Assembly: GCA_023231365.1 (NCBI GenBank)
Contig: JALNVO010000064.1
Span: 1-11,925, forward strand
From: Fibrobacteraceae bacterium
GTDB taxonomy: Bacteria; Fibrobacterota; Fibrobacteria; Fibrobacterales; Fibrobacteraceae
DNA: 11,925 nt
Direction: 5' to 3'
How positions within the stretch are numbered: the stretch's first letter is position 1; the number at the start of each line of letters is the position of its first letter. The notes under the pieces are model-generated. The model was not told the DNA's origin. It worked only from the letters and a program-made list of their open reading frames with translations, and did no database searches. Made by a program: the position numbers and the translations under genes. This document shows, piece after piece, positions 1-7,914 of this stretch.

Positions 1-1184
1 ATAACAATGTCGCCTGTTAGGGCAAATACTGGGATGAAGTCGTTGGACAAGTAAATGCCTGCCAATGTACATGCGATGATGTTTGCCGCTCCAGCTGCGC
101 TCACGATGATGGCGTAAGTCCAAGTGGCTTTGCCTTTGAGTAAAGTGGAAATGAGGGATGTCCTTGCTGCTTGAAATAGAAGGGAAAAAGACAAAGTCCT
201 GAGAATGTATCCGCTGCAACTGAGATCTTTTTCTGTCCACGACACGGCAAAGAATAAAATTTTTAGGAATTGCTGCGGGAAAAGCCAAAGTGGGGATGAA
301 CATGCTGCAATAAATAGTGTGAACAAACAGATGTCCTTTATATGAATGTTCTTTTCGGCGTCTGAATGCTGCGTAACCAAGCTTGAAGAGATGAAGTGCA
401 CCATAATACCGGAACATAATATGAGGATCTTGTTTGCAAAATTATAGGAACTGAGAAATTCTGCAGATGCGAATTTATCTGCAACATATAAGCCGATAGG
501 TATATAAGCAAATGCCGCAAAACTGGACAGTGCGTAGGGAATCGCCGAAACGATCATCATTCTAACGAAGCGAAACGTCCTGCTTGAAATTTTGAGCAAG
601 GACTTGTCGAATGCATTGGTTACACCGAAAAAGAATGCCGGTAATGCAGACAGTACCATTGCTAGGGCTATTGAGGCTATTTGGTCGAATTTAAAATAAA
701 GAAGAGATACTCCCATGACTATGCAATAGGATAGGGAATGCAGTAGCTTGGAAATGAATAGCTTTTTCCAGAATTTTCCGCAGATAAAGTACCAGTCAAA
801 GAAGGCGTGTTGAAACATTAAGCCGAATATGAGAATTAGCTCTCCATAAAAGACGGGATGCCCCCTTCTTACGGTAAATGCGAAAATGAGCATTAGAACA
901 GCGGTTGCAACTGTACAGAAAAATCGCAGTTGTAGGACATTATGAAAAAGAGAACCTGATGTAGCTTTTTTGCCGAAAAAAGCTAGTATCAAGGTGTTCA
1001 TTCCAAAATCAGCAATAGCACAAAAGATAGAGTAATCGGTTTGCAAAATACCGAAAAAACCATACTCCGATGTTCCTAAATTTCTTGCGATAAGGTTTTG
1101 AACAAGAAAGGAAACTCCTTGAATAAGAAAATTGACTAGCGCAATGAAAACGCCAATTTTAATGTTGCGGAAAACTTGAAGCAC
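1..1184 (-). CDS. Wzx-like polysaccharide/O-antigen flippase (3' end outside window)
   Basis: The minus strand is open without a stop from 1184 to the left edge, giving 394 complete codons. The product is very hydrophobic, with many membrane-length segments separated by short basic loops, as in the MATE/MVF-type polysaccharide flippases (polysaccharide biosynthesis protein family) that move lipid-linked oligosaccharides across the inner membrane. The N-terminus (VLQVFRNIKIG) followed by a membrane segment and then LIARNLGTSEYGFFG at about residues 31-45 matches the family's usual opening, a helix followed by a 'lGxxeyG' motif. I chose the GTG at 1184-1182 because it is the only ATG, GTG or TTG between the upstream in-frame stop (1223-1221) and the conserved N-terminal motif; no clear Shine-Dalgarno precedes it. 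The gene is AT-rich (20 G+C of 60 at 1141-1200), as is common in polysaccharide loci. It diverges from the methyltransferase gene. Family level is fairly secure; the substrate is unknown. Confidence 0.85.
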   Translation of the reverse strand, partial: MLQVFRNIKIGVFIALVNFLIQGVSFLVQNLIARNLGTSEYGFFGILQTDYSIFCAIADFGMNTLILAFFGKKATSGSLFHNVLQLRFFCTVATAVLMLIFAFTVRRGHPVFYGELILIFGLMFQHAFFDWYFICGKFWKKLFISKLLHSLSYCIVMGVSLLYFKFDQIASIALAMVLSALPAFFFGVTNAFDKSLLKISSRTFRFVRMMIVSAIPYALSSFAAFAYIPIGLYVADKFASAEFLSSYNFANKILILCSGIMVHFISSSLVTQHSDAEKNIHIKDICLFTLFIAACSSPLWLFPQQFLKILFFAVSWTEKDLSCSGYILRTLSFSLLFQAARTSLISTLLKGKATWTYAIIVSAAGAANIIACTLAGIYLSNDFIPVFALTGDIV

Positions 1185-1248
1185 AACGTAAAAATAAAAG
1201 ATTTTTGCTGTAACGGCATTTTAATTGTGAATTTTATATATTTTGCGC

Positions 1249-1938
1249 ATGGGTTTTTTACAAGGTCAGAGCTCTTTTTTTCAGCCTGGACCGCCGGCTA
1301 AGCCTGGTGAGGCTTATCTTCCCTTAGTTCAGTTTTTGATCCAGGAAATCCGCGGAAAGACCGTTCTGGATCTGGGTGGCGGCAAGGGGGCTTATTCTTT
1401 AGAACTAAAAAAAGCGGGTTATGATGTCATTGTTGCTGACATTAATGCTGATTCGTTGAAGGTCGCATCGGATCTTGGCCTTAGAACGCTTAATTTGGAT
1501 GAAAACAAAACCCTTGGCGAGAACGTTGCGGATACAGTGATTTTAATCGAGGTCCTCGAACATGTGTCCGATCCGAGAGCTTTTTTACAGAATGCGATGT
1601 CGGCTGCTCGGAAGCGGGTTCTTTTCTCGTTACCTTGTACAGAGGATTTTAAGTCTTTGTTTAATGAGGGCTTGACTTTTGCGCACATTGCTGTTTCAGA
1701 CCATCTATGGCATTTTTCTTATCAGGAAATGAAGGGCTTGTTGGATTCCTTTCATGTTCCGTATCAGTTACGAATGGGGGATTTTTTATTCCCTAGAGCT
1801 CCGATGATCCTTTTTAGGAAAAGGTATAGAGGCCCGCTTGGATATCTTGCTATGCTTCCTCTGCGTTTATTGAATAAATTGAAACTTATTCCTAAAAGTA
1901 TTCCGTCCCGTTTTTATGGTATTATCGAAAAGCCGTGA
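1249..1938 (+). CDS. Class I SAM-dependent methyltransferase
   Basis: The 229-residue product carries a Rossmann-type SAM-binding motif I, VLDLGGGKG, at residues 39-47. An acidic strand end (VIVADIN) follows about 15 residues later, and then a segment VILIEVLEHVSDP, typical of the Methyltransf_11/23 group (UbiE-like small-molecule or glycan methyltransferases). The later HLWHFSYQEMKGLL also fits that group. The C-terminal third is basic and hydrophobic (RAPMILFRKRYRGP, then YLAMLPLRLL), so loose membrane association is possible. The substrate cannot be read from sequence; divergence from a flippase gene suggests a surface-glycan or lipid intermediate, which is inference. The ATG at 1249 is preferred over an in-frame TTG at 1243. 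Neither has a visible Shine-Dalgarno, and a TATATT at 1237-1242 lies so close that a leaderless transcript is possible. Confidence 0.82.
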   Translation: MGFLQGQSSFFQPGPPAKPGEAYLPLVQFLIQEIRGKTVLDLGGGKGAYSLELKKAGYDVIVADINADSLKVASDLGLRTLNLDENKTLGENVADTVILIEVLEHVSDPRAFLQNAMSAARKRVLFSLPCTEDFKSLFNEGLTFAHIAVSDHLWHFSYQEMKGLLDSFHVPYQLRMGDFLFPRAPMILFRKRYRGPLGYLAMLPLRLLNKLKLIPKSIPSRFYGIIEKP

Positions 1939-1952
1939 AATGGGGGCTTTTT
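1928..1952 (+). terminator. Rho-independent terminator overlapping the methyltransferase stop
   Basis: AAAAGCC (1928-1934) pairs perfectly with GGCTTTT (1945-1951) around a 10-base loop that contains the TGA stop at 1936-1938. The 3' arm runs straight into a short T tract ending at 1952. The stem is short and partly A-T, so efficiency is uncertain. Confidence 0.5.
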
Positions 1953-1974
1953 ATCATAGCCGCGTTTTGAAATT

Positions 1975-1991
1975 TTCACAAAAGTTGTGAA
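1975..1991. promoter_or_regulatory. Perfect 7-bp inverted repeat, candidate operator
   Basis: TTCACAA (1975-1981) and TTGTGAA (1985-1991) are exact reverse complements separated by AAG. The element lies between the methyltransferase terminator and the tRNA-Leu/tig transcription unit, about 35 bases upstream of a candidate -35 element. A dimeric regulator site is the natural reading; a small RNA hairpin is possible. It is neither the CIRCE (HrcA) sequence nor a CtsR heptad, so no regulator is named. Confidence 0.35.
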
Positions 1992-2026
1992 GTAGGGATC
2001 TTGATTGCGTCAAAAAGATAAAACGG

Positions 2027-2057
2027 TTGAACACATATCAGGTTTTTTGTATTTTTG
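2027..2057 (+). promoter_or_regulatory. Candidate promoter for tRNA-Leu and possibly tig
   Basis: TTGAAC (2027-2032), 17 bases, then TATTTT (2050-2055) gives a sigma-70-like arrangement with four of six matches in each box. Initiation would fall near 2062, just upstream of the tRNA 5' end at 2070. The same stretch read as TATTTTTG (2050-2057) with GTTG 20 bases upstream also resembles the Bacteroidota-type TAnnTTTG / TTTG promoter. The placement supports a real promoter; which sigma-factor consensus applies is undecided. Confidence 0.45.
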
Positions 2058-2066
2058 GGCTTCGAA

Positions 2067-2149
<83 letters not shown>

Positions 2150-2183
2150 TTTTTTAACAACGCCTTTACATAACGGAGATCCC

Positions 2184-3452
2184 ATGAACGTTTCCATTAA
2201 AGAAACCAGCGCAACAGTCCGCAACATTGAAGTTGCTATTCCTCAAGACGCTTTGAACATTCCTTTTGAAAAGAAAGTTTCCAAGTACAAGAAGGAAGTG
2301 AAGCTTAATGGCTTCCGCCAAGGCCAAGTGCCGAAATCCCTCATCATCAAGCAATTTGGCGACATGATCCGCCAAGAAGCTATGGATGATCTTTTGAACC
2401 AAGTGATGAGTGATGAACTCAAGAAGGCGAACATTGTCCCTGTAACGCGCCTGAAGATTGAAAACTTCAAGGATGACAAGAAGGGCGATATTACGTTTAC
2501 GGCTATCGCAGAAGTGGATCCGGTAATAGACATCAAGGGATATGAATCCCTTGGGATCAAGATCATGGATGTTGTCGTAAGTGATGAAGAGATCAACGAT
2601 GAGATCAAGCACTTGATGCAGATGTGGTCTGAAACGGCTTCTGTGGACCGCGAGTCAAAGAAGGGTGATGTTGTCGTTGGAAACTATCTTGAAGTTTCTA
2701 TTGATGGAGAGAAAAAGGATATTCCTGAAGAACGCGAATTCCGTTCTCTTCTCGGCGAATCTGCTTCTCCGGGATTTGACGAAGGCCTTATGGGTGTCAA
2801 GAAAGGTGAGGTGAAGGACATTCATTTCATTTACCCGAAAGATCACAAGGACGAGCAGTTCCGCGGCAAGACTGCCGATTTCAAGGTGGAAGTGACGGAT
2901 GTCCGCGAAATCCGCGCTCCGAAGATGGACGAAGAGTTCTTTAAGAAGGCCGGCGTAAAGGATGAGGCGGAACTTCGCTCGAATATTCAGACGAGCATCT
3001 TGAATAACAAGAAGCAGAGTGCAAAAGCCAAGGCTGTGAACGAAGCGATTGAAAAGATCATTACTGCAAATCCGTTTGATGTTCCGAATGCCCGTGTTGT
3101 TGACCTCATCAAGTATAGCCTGAAGCGCCATGCGGAAGGTAATGAAGAGGTAGAACCGACCGACGAACAGGTGAAGACGCTCGGTCCCGAAGCTGTCTAT
3201 GAAATCAAGAAGCACCGCATTCTTGACTTTATCGCTAATAAGGAGAAGATTAAGGCTAGCCAAGCTATGGTCGATGCCCGCATTGAAGATCTCGCTAAGA
3301 GTTACAATGTGGATTTTAAGTCTTTGAAGGACCACTTCCGCCAGTCCGGTCGTACTGTCGCTCTTCGCGACGAGCTCCGCATCGAAGCTGCCGCTGACTA
3401 TATTGTTGGCATCCGCCCGGTGACAGAAGAAAACTCGACAGAAACAAAGTAA
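2184..3452 (+). CDS. tig: Trigger factor (ribosome-associated chaperone / peptidyl-prolyl isomerase)
   Basis: The 422-residue product has the usual trigger-factor length and order. The N-terminal ribosome-docking domain carries the signature loop GFRQGQVP at residues 43-50, the same position as GFRxGKxP in E. coli, but with Gln where a basic residue is usual at 48. A central FKBP-like isomerase domain spans about 155-250 (GDVVVGNYLEVSIDG through FRGKTADFKVEVTDV). A long helical C-terminal domain rich in Lys and Glu follows and forms the substrate cradle. The protein binds nascent chains at the ribosomal exit tunnel. The ATG at 2184 is preceded by GGAG (2175-2178) at good spacing. It sits 34 bases after tRNA-Leu and 17 before clpP, the common tig-clpP-clpX order. 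Identification is secure. Confidence 0.97.
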   Translation: MNVSIKETSATVRNIEVAIPQDALNIPFEKKVSKYKKEVKLNGFRQGQVPKSLIIKQFGDMIRQEAMDDLLNQVMSDELKKANIVPVTRLKIENFKDDKKGDITFTAIAEVDPVIDIKGYESLGIKIMDVVVSDEEINDEIKHLMQMWSETASVDRESKKGDVVVGNYLEVSIDGEKKDIPEEREFRSLLGESASPGFDEGLMGVKKGEVKDIHFIYPKDHKDEQFRGKTADFKVEVTDVREIRAPKMDEEFFKKAGVKDEAELRSNIQTSILNNKKQSAKAKAVNEAIEKIITANPFDVPNARVVDLIKYSLKRHAEGNEEVEPTDEQVKTLGPEAVYEIKKHRILDFIANKEKIKASQAMVDARIEDLAKSYNVDFKSLKDHFRQSGRTVALRDELRIEAAADYIVGIRPVTEENSTETK

Positions 3453-3469
3453 CTTAAGAAGGATGGTCA

Positions 3470-4063
3470 ATGGTCATTCCTACAATTATTGAAAATACGG
3501 GCCATGGCGAGCGCGCTTATGACATATATTCGCGGTTGCTCAAGGAACGCATCATCTTTTTGGGAACTCCCATTGATGATGAAGTTGCAAATAACGTAAT
3601 GGCTCAGATGATCTTCTTGGAATATGAAAATCCCGAGAAGGACATTACCTTGTATATAAATAGTCCTGGCGGATATGTGTCCGCAGGGCTCGCCATTTAT
3701 GATACGATGCAGCATATCCGCCCGAATATTGCGACTATTTGCATTGGCGACAGCATTTCGATGGCAGCCATACTTCTTGCGGCGGGAACGAAGGGTAAGC
3801 GCTATGCTTTGCCCCATTCCCGCATTATGCTTCACCAGCCGTCAGGTGCGGTGACTGGACAGTCTACGGATATTCAGGTACATGCAAAAGAACTGGTCCG
3901 CACTCGCGATATGCTTACGAAGATTATTGCGGAACATTCCGGACGCTTGGTTGATGAGGTGCGCGAAAAGACGGAACGCGATTTCTTCCTCACTCCGGAG
4001 GAGGCTCTCGAATTTGGTGTTATTGATGAAATTTTTAAGCCTCGAAAGCAAGAGGGCGCTTGA
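3470..4063 (+). CDS. clpP: ATP-dependent Clp protease proteolytic subunit
   Basis: The 197-residue serine peptidase (family S14) forms the tetradecameric chamber that receives substrates from ClpX. The catalytic triad is readable as Ser97 (ISMAA), His122 (RIMLHQP) and Asp171 (TERDFF). This matches mature E. coli ClpP numbering exactly, so the protein begins where the mature enzyme begins and lacks a long propeptide, as in Bacillus. The oxyanion-loop motif NSPGG is at 64-68. The nucleophile segment reads GDSIS at 93-97, where most ClpPs have GQAAS, and the His motif continues QPSGA rather than the more usual QPLGG. All catalytic residues are nevertheless present, so activity is expected. A GGA-containing ribosome-binding site precedes the ATG at 3470. 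The stop overlaps the clpX start. Confidence 0.97.
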   Translation: MVIPTIIENTGHGERAYDIYSRLLKERIIFLGTPIDDEVANNVMAQMIFLEYENPEKDITLYINSPGGYVSAGLAIYDTMQHIRPNIATICIGDSISMAAILLAAGTKGKRYALPHSRIMLHQPSGAVTGQSTDIQVHAKELVRTRDMLTKIIAEHSGRLVDEVREKTERDFFLTPEEALEFGVIDEIFKPRKQEGA

Positions 4064-5337
4064 TGTATAAAAGCGGAAAGAACCATCCCCAGATTTCTTG
4101 CAGTTTTTGCGGCAAGCCTGCAGAACAAGTTGCCAAGATGATTTCGGGGGCGAACGTTCATATCTGCAACGAGTGCGTTTCCACGTGCTATAATCTCCTT
4201 GTGGACGATTTGGCTAAGGATGCGGCTAAGGCTCGTGAAGCTGCTGATGTGGCTCCGCTTCCGACCCCGAAAGAATTGAAGGAGCATTTGGATGAATACG
4301 TGATCGGCCAGGATGATGCAAAAGTCGCTCTTTCTGTTGCTGTCTATAATCATTACAAACGCTTGAAAAATGAATCGGCTGCGGATAATAAGGTCATTGA
4401 CAAGAAAACTGATTGCGTCGATGTGGAAAAGTCGAATCTTCTTCTTGTGGGACCCACGGGAAGCGGCAAGACTCTTCTCGCGCAGACCCTCGCCCGTTTT
4501 TTGAACGTTCCTTTTTCCATTGCAGATGCAACCGTTTTGACGGAAGCTGGCTATGTCGGCGAAGATGTGGAAAACATTTTGGTCCGTTTGCTTCAGGCTG
4601 CGGACTATGATGTGGCACGTGCAGAACGCGGCATTATTTTTATCGATGAAATTGACAAGATCGCCCGAAAGACGGCGAATCCTTCTATTACCCGAGATGT
4701 TTCGGGCGAAGGCGTGCAACAGGGCTTGCTTAAAATTTTGGAAGGCACCGTTGCTTCTGTTCCTCCTAAAGGCGGTCGCAAGCATCCAGAGCAGGCTTTA
4801 GTACAAATTAACACTCGCAACATTTTGTTTATCTGCGGAGGAGCTTTTGAAACCCTGGATAAAATTGTCGCTCATCGCATAAATCAAGGCGGAATGGGCT
4901 TTGGCGCTAATATTCGGACGACCAAAGACAATTCCATGTCGGAGTTGCTAAAGCAGCTCGAACCGGATGATTTAATCCATTTTGGCCTTATTCCGGAACT
5001 TGTCGGGCGCTTGCCGGTTGTCGTTGCACTCAAGGAATTGGATGAAACCGCATTGAAGCGCATTCTTATTGAGCCGAAAAATGCGATTATTAAACAATTT
5101 ACCAAGCTTTTTAAGATGGATGGAATTGAGCTTTCCTTTACGGATGAATCTATTTCTGAAATTGTGGCTTTTGCGGTTGCGCGGAAGACGGGGGCTCGCG
5201 GGCTCCGTTCTGTTGTGGAACGCACTTTGCAAAAAGCGATGTACGAGCTTCCCGGTACTGGCACAAAAAAGTTGTCCGTAACGGCAGAAATGGTGAAACT
5301 TGGACTTATGCATGATGGTGAGAAAAAAGTCGCGTAG
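4063..5337 (+). CDS. clpX: ClpX, ATP-dependent unfoldase subunit of ClpXP
   Basis: The 424-residue product begins with the zinc-binding domain (Cys13, Cys16, Cys35, Cys38) used for substrate and adaptor binding. The AAA+ module then shows Walker A GPTGSGKT (130-137), pore loop GYVG (163-166), Walker B IIFIDE (191-196), the RKH pore loop (239-241), the ClpP-docking loop as MGF (278-280; IGF in E. coli), an arginine finger in LVGRLP (R316) and sensor 2 GARGLR (377-382). It recognises and unfolds tagged substrates and feeds them to ClpP. The ATG at 4063 shares its A with the clpP stop (TGATG) and follows AGAGGG (4051-4056), so translational coupling is likely. An in-frame TTG at 4060 would add one residue and is less likely. 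Confidence 0.97.
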   Translation: MYKSGKNHPQISCSFCGKPAEQVAKMISGANVHICNECVSTCYNLLVDDLAKDAAKAREAADVAPLPTPKELKEHLDEYVIGQDDAKVALSVAVYNHYKRLKNESAADNKVIDKKTDCVDVEKSNLLLVGPTGSGKTLLAQTLARFLNVPFSIADATVLTEAGYVGEDVENILVRLLQAADYDVARAERGIIFIDEIDKIARKTANPSITRDVSGEGVQQGLLKILEGTVASVPPKGGRKHPEQALVQINTRNILFICGGAFETLDKIVAHRINQGGMGFGANIRTTKDNSMSELLKQLEPDDLIHFGLIPELVGRLPVVVALKELDETALKRILIEPKNAIIKQFTKLFKMDGIELSFTDESISEIVAFAVARKTGARGLRSVVERTLQKAMYELPGTGTKKLSVTAEMVKLGLMHDGEKKVA

Positions 5338-5344
5338 AGAAGGA
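5338..5344 (+). promoter_or_regulatory. Ribosome-binding site fixing the lon TTG start
   Basis: AGAAGGA immediately follows the clpX stop and lies 7 bases before the TTG at 5352. The first in-frame ATG occurs only far inside the protein, so this site decides the start. The residues that follow (KKTPIIE) lead directly into the conserved Lon N-domain. Confidence 0.75.
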
Positions 5345-5351
5345 TTCTACT

Positions 5352-7784
5352 TTGAAGAAAACGCCTATAATTGAGACTGATGTTGCGCCGGAAACGCTGG
5401 CTTTGGATCTTTCTCACGAATTCCCGCTTCTCCCTTTGCGCGATGCTCTGGTGACTCCGGGCGCATCGACGAGAATTCTTGTCGGGCGCGATATTTCGCA
5501 AAATGCAATTCATGCGTCGCACGAATACCACGATTTGCTGCTTCTTGCACTTCAGCCGGATCCGGATAAGGAAGCGGTGACTTCAGAAGATTTGCCGGAT
5601 GTCGGCGTTCTTGCTCACGTACAATCCGTATCGCCACTTCCCAATGGCTGTTGGCGGGTGCTTTTGGAAGGCGTCGTCGTTGTCGATTTGGCAGGACCTG
5701 TAAAAAAAGAAGGATCTTCTTATTTTTCTTCTTTCATCGCTCTTCGGCGATTTGTTGTTGCGGATGAATCCAATGTAAAGAAAATCGCTGCAGAAGGCAT
5801 TAAACTTTTTTTTCGCTATGCGGAAATTCAGAATCTCTCGCAGGACTTGGTGAACGATGTGAAAGCGAAGGAAGAGCCCTTTGCGGAATTTATGTCCATG
5901 CTTCCGTTCATCCGGGTTTCTCCTGCGCAGAAACAGAAAGTCCTTGAGCAGAAGTCGTTGGATGATTTGGGCCTTTTGGTCAATTCGTATTTGCATGCGG
6001 CGATCGATGCGGAAAATGTGGCTGAACACGTGCGCGAAGACGTGCAGCAGAAGATGCAGCAGAATCAGAAGGATTGGTTTATCGGTGAACAGATCCGGAT
6101 GCTTCAAAATGAAATTTCCGATGGTGGGACAGATGAAATTTCTTCCTTGACCGAGAAGGTCAAGGCGAAAAAGTTTTCTCAGGCGATTCAGGAAAAATTG
6201 GACGAAGAATTTAGCCGGATGAGATTGATGCAGCCCGCAAGCCCGGAATACGCTGTTTCCAGGAATTATATCGATTGGTTTTTGGCTCTTCCGTATGGTG
6301 TTTATACGGAAACTGATCTGGATCTGAAGAAAGTAAAGAAAAATCTGGATGAGAAGCATTATGGTTTGGACAAGGTCAAGGACCGCATTTTGGAATATAT
6401 CGCGGTCTTGAAGCTTACCAAGTCCGAGAACAAGGCTCCGATAATTTGCCTGGTCGGCCCTCCAGGCGTTGGAAAGACAACGCTTGTGCGCTCGATTGCC
6501 GAAGCTTTAGGGCGCAATTTTGCCCGTGTAACTTTGGGCGGAGTCCAGGATGAAGCGGAAATTCGCGGGCATCGCCGGACGTATATCGGATCCATGCCGG
6601 GGCGTTTTGTACAAGCCCTTCGCCATGCGAAGTGCATGAACCCGGTGATTCTTCTCGATGAAATTGATAAGATGGGCAGTGATTTCCGCGGAGACCCGGC
6701 CAGTGCGATGCTTGAAGTTCTCGATCCGGAATTGAATATCGATTTTACGGATCACTTTATGGAAGTGGGGCTGGATTTTTCAAAGGCTCTTTTTATCGCG
6801 ACTGCCAATGCGGAAGATCAGATCCCGGCGCCTCTTGCGGATCGTTTGGAAATAGTGCGGCTTCCCGGCTATTATCCTCACGAGAAACTTTTGATCGCCC
6901 AGAATTATTTGATCCCGAAGGTGATGTTGCGCTGCGGACTTTCTTCTGAAAAAGATTTGACTTTTGATGAAGATTCCGTAAAGACAATCCTCCGCGAATA
7001 TACAAGAGAGGCTGGCGTACGCGAACTAGAACGTATGATTGAAACGATTGTTCGCAAGCATGCCAAAGAGATCGTGATGGGCAAGACTTCAAAAGTGATT
7101 CTTTCGCCGAAGCTTGCGGAAAAGTATTTGGGCGTGCCGCGTTTTTTGGAAAGCCGCTTGCCGAAACCCGGCAAATTCGGTGTGATTACCGGGCTTGCTT
7201 GGACCTCTGTGGGTGGTGAAATTCTTTTAATTGAGTGCAAGTTGCTTTCGGGGCGTGGACATTTGCTCCTCACCGGTAAACTCGGCGATGTGATGAAGGA
7301 ATCGGCCCAGATTGCTTTAAGCCTTGTGCGCGAGCGCCTGCACCGGTTTGGGATAGATCCTGCTGTTGTGCGCAAGACGGATATCCACATTCATGTGCCT
7401 GAAGGTGCTGTTCCTAAGGATGGACCTTCTGCAGGCATTGCTCTTACTTTGGCTCTCCTTTCGGCTTTTACCCGTACTCCGGTTTCTCCGGACGTTGCAT
7501 TCACGGGTGAGGTGAGCCTCACGGGTGATTTGCTTCCGATTGGCGGACTTAATGAAAAAGCGCTTGCTGCGCTCGGCGCCGGCGTGAAGACATTGTATAT
7601 TCCCAAGCAAAATGAAAAGGATGTGGCGGAATTGCCGATGCCTGCGAGAAAGGGCCTCAAAATACATACAAAAGAACACATTGACGAATTAATCCGCATT
7701 CTTTTCCCTAGCGAGCAAAAATCCAAGAAGGGCGCTGCTACTAAAAAGACCTTTTCGAAAAAAGACCCTAGCGAAACCGATTGA
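5352..7784 (+). CDS. lon: Lon protease (LonA type), ATP-dependent
   Basis: The 810-residue product has the full LonA layout. The N-terminal substrate-binding domain starts at FPLLPLRDALVTPG (about residue 24) and is followed by a coiled-coil-rich linker. The AAA+ module has Walker A GPPGVGKT (369-376) and Walker B VILLDEID (432-439). The C-terminal peptidase domain carries the Ser-Lys dyad, Ser693 in PKDGPSAG and Lys736 in GGLNEKALA, 43 residues apart as in E. coli Lon. It degrades misfolded and short-lived regulatory proteins in the cytoplasm. Translation starts at a TTG with a strong Shine-Dalgarno 14 bases after clpX, so it probably belongs to the tig-clpP-clpX message. The last 25 or so residues form a Lys/Ser-rich tail beyond the conserved fold. 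No heat-shock operator was recognised directly in front. Confidence 0.97.
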   Translation: MKKTPIIETDVAPETLALDLSHEFPLLPLRDALVTPGASTRILVGRDISQNAIHASHEYHDLLLLALQPDPDKEAVTSEDLPDVGVLAHVQSVSPLPNGCWRVLLEGVVVVDLAGPVKKEGSSYFSSFIALRRFVVADESNVKKIAAEGIKLFFRYAEIQNLSQDLVNDVKAKEEPFAEFMSMLPFIRVSPAQKQKVLEQKSLDDLGLLVNSYLHAAIDAENVAEHVREDVQQKMQQNQKDWFIGEQIRMLQNEISDGGTDEISSLTEKVKAKKFSQAIQEKLDEEFSRMRLMQPASPEYAVSRNYIDWFLALPYGVYTETDLDLKKVKKNLDEKHYGLDKVKDRILEYIAVLKLTKSENKAPIICLVGPPGVGKTTLVRSIAEALGRNFARVTLGGVQDEAEIRGHRRTYIGSMPGRFVQALRHAKCMNPVILLDEIDKMGSDFRGDPASAMLEVLDPELNIDFTDHFMEVGLDFSKALFIATANAEDQIPAPLADRLEIVRLPGYYPHEKLLIAQNYLIPKVMLRCGLSSEKDLTFDEDSVKTILREYTREAGVRELERMIETIVRKHAKEIVMGKTSKVILSPKLAEKYLGVPRFLESRLPKPGKFGVITGLAWTSVGGEILLIECKLLSGRGHLLLTGKLGDVMKESAQIALSLVRERLHRFGIDPAVVRKTDIHIHVPEGAVPKDGPSAGIALTLALLSAFTRTPVSPDVAFTGEVSLTGDLLPIGGLNEKALAALGAGVKTLYIPKQNEKDVAELPMPARKGLKIHTKEHIDELIRILFPSEQKSKKGAATKKTFSKKDPSETD

Positions 7785-7816
7785 GAGTAGGAAATGGTCT
7801 AATGCGAGTGTCTTAG

Positions 7817-7855
7817 ATATTTTTGCTTCATATTTTGAAATTTGCAGCAAAATAT
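7817..7855. repeat. AT-rich hairpin(s) in the lon-yggS gap
   Basis: ATATTTTG (7830-7837) is an exact reverse complement of CAAAATAT (7848-7855) across a 10-base loop. The right arm, extended as AGCAAAATAT (7846-7855), can instead pair with ATATTTTTGCT (7817-7827) with a one-base bulge, so two mutually exclusive hairpins share the arm. There is no T tract after it, which argues against a standard terminator. It may be an operator, an mRNA-processing element or a weak end for the lon message. The gap (7785-7914) holds no gene. Confidence 0.35.
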
Positions 7856-7914
7856 GTCGGAAATAAAGTTTTAGGGGTATTTTTCAAAAGGGTGCTTTAA
7901 AGGAGAACAAAAAG

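Noticed and set aside
2655..4785. Long minus-strand frames opposite tig, clpP and clpX (271 and 303 codons)
   Set aside because: They are shadows of strongly conserved plus-strand genes, have no recognisable domains, and arise from codon-bias symmetry.
5583..6359. 258-codon minus-strand frame opposite lon
   Set aside because: It lies fully within the conserved lon gene on the other strand and has no ribosome-binding site or family signature.
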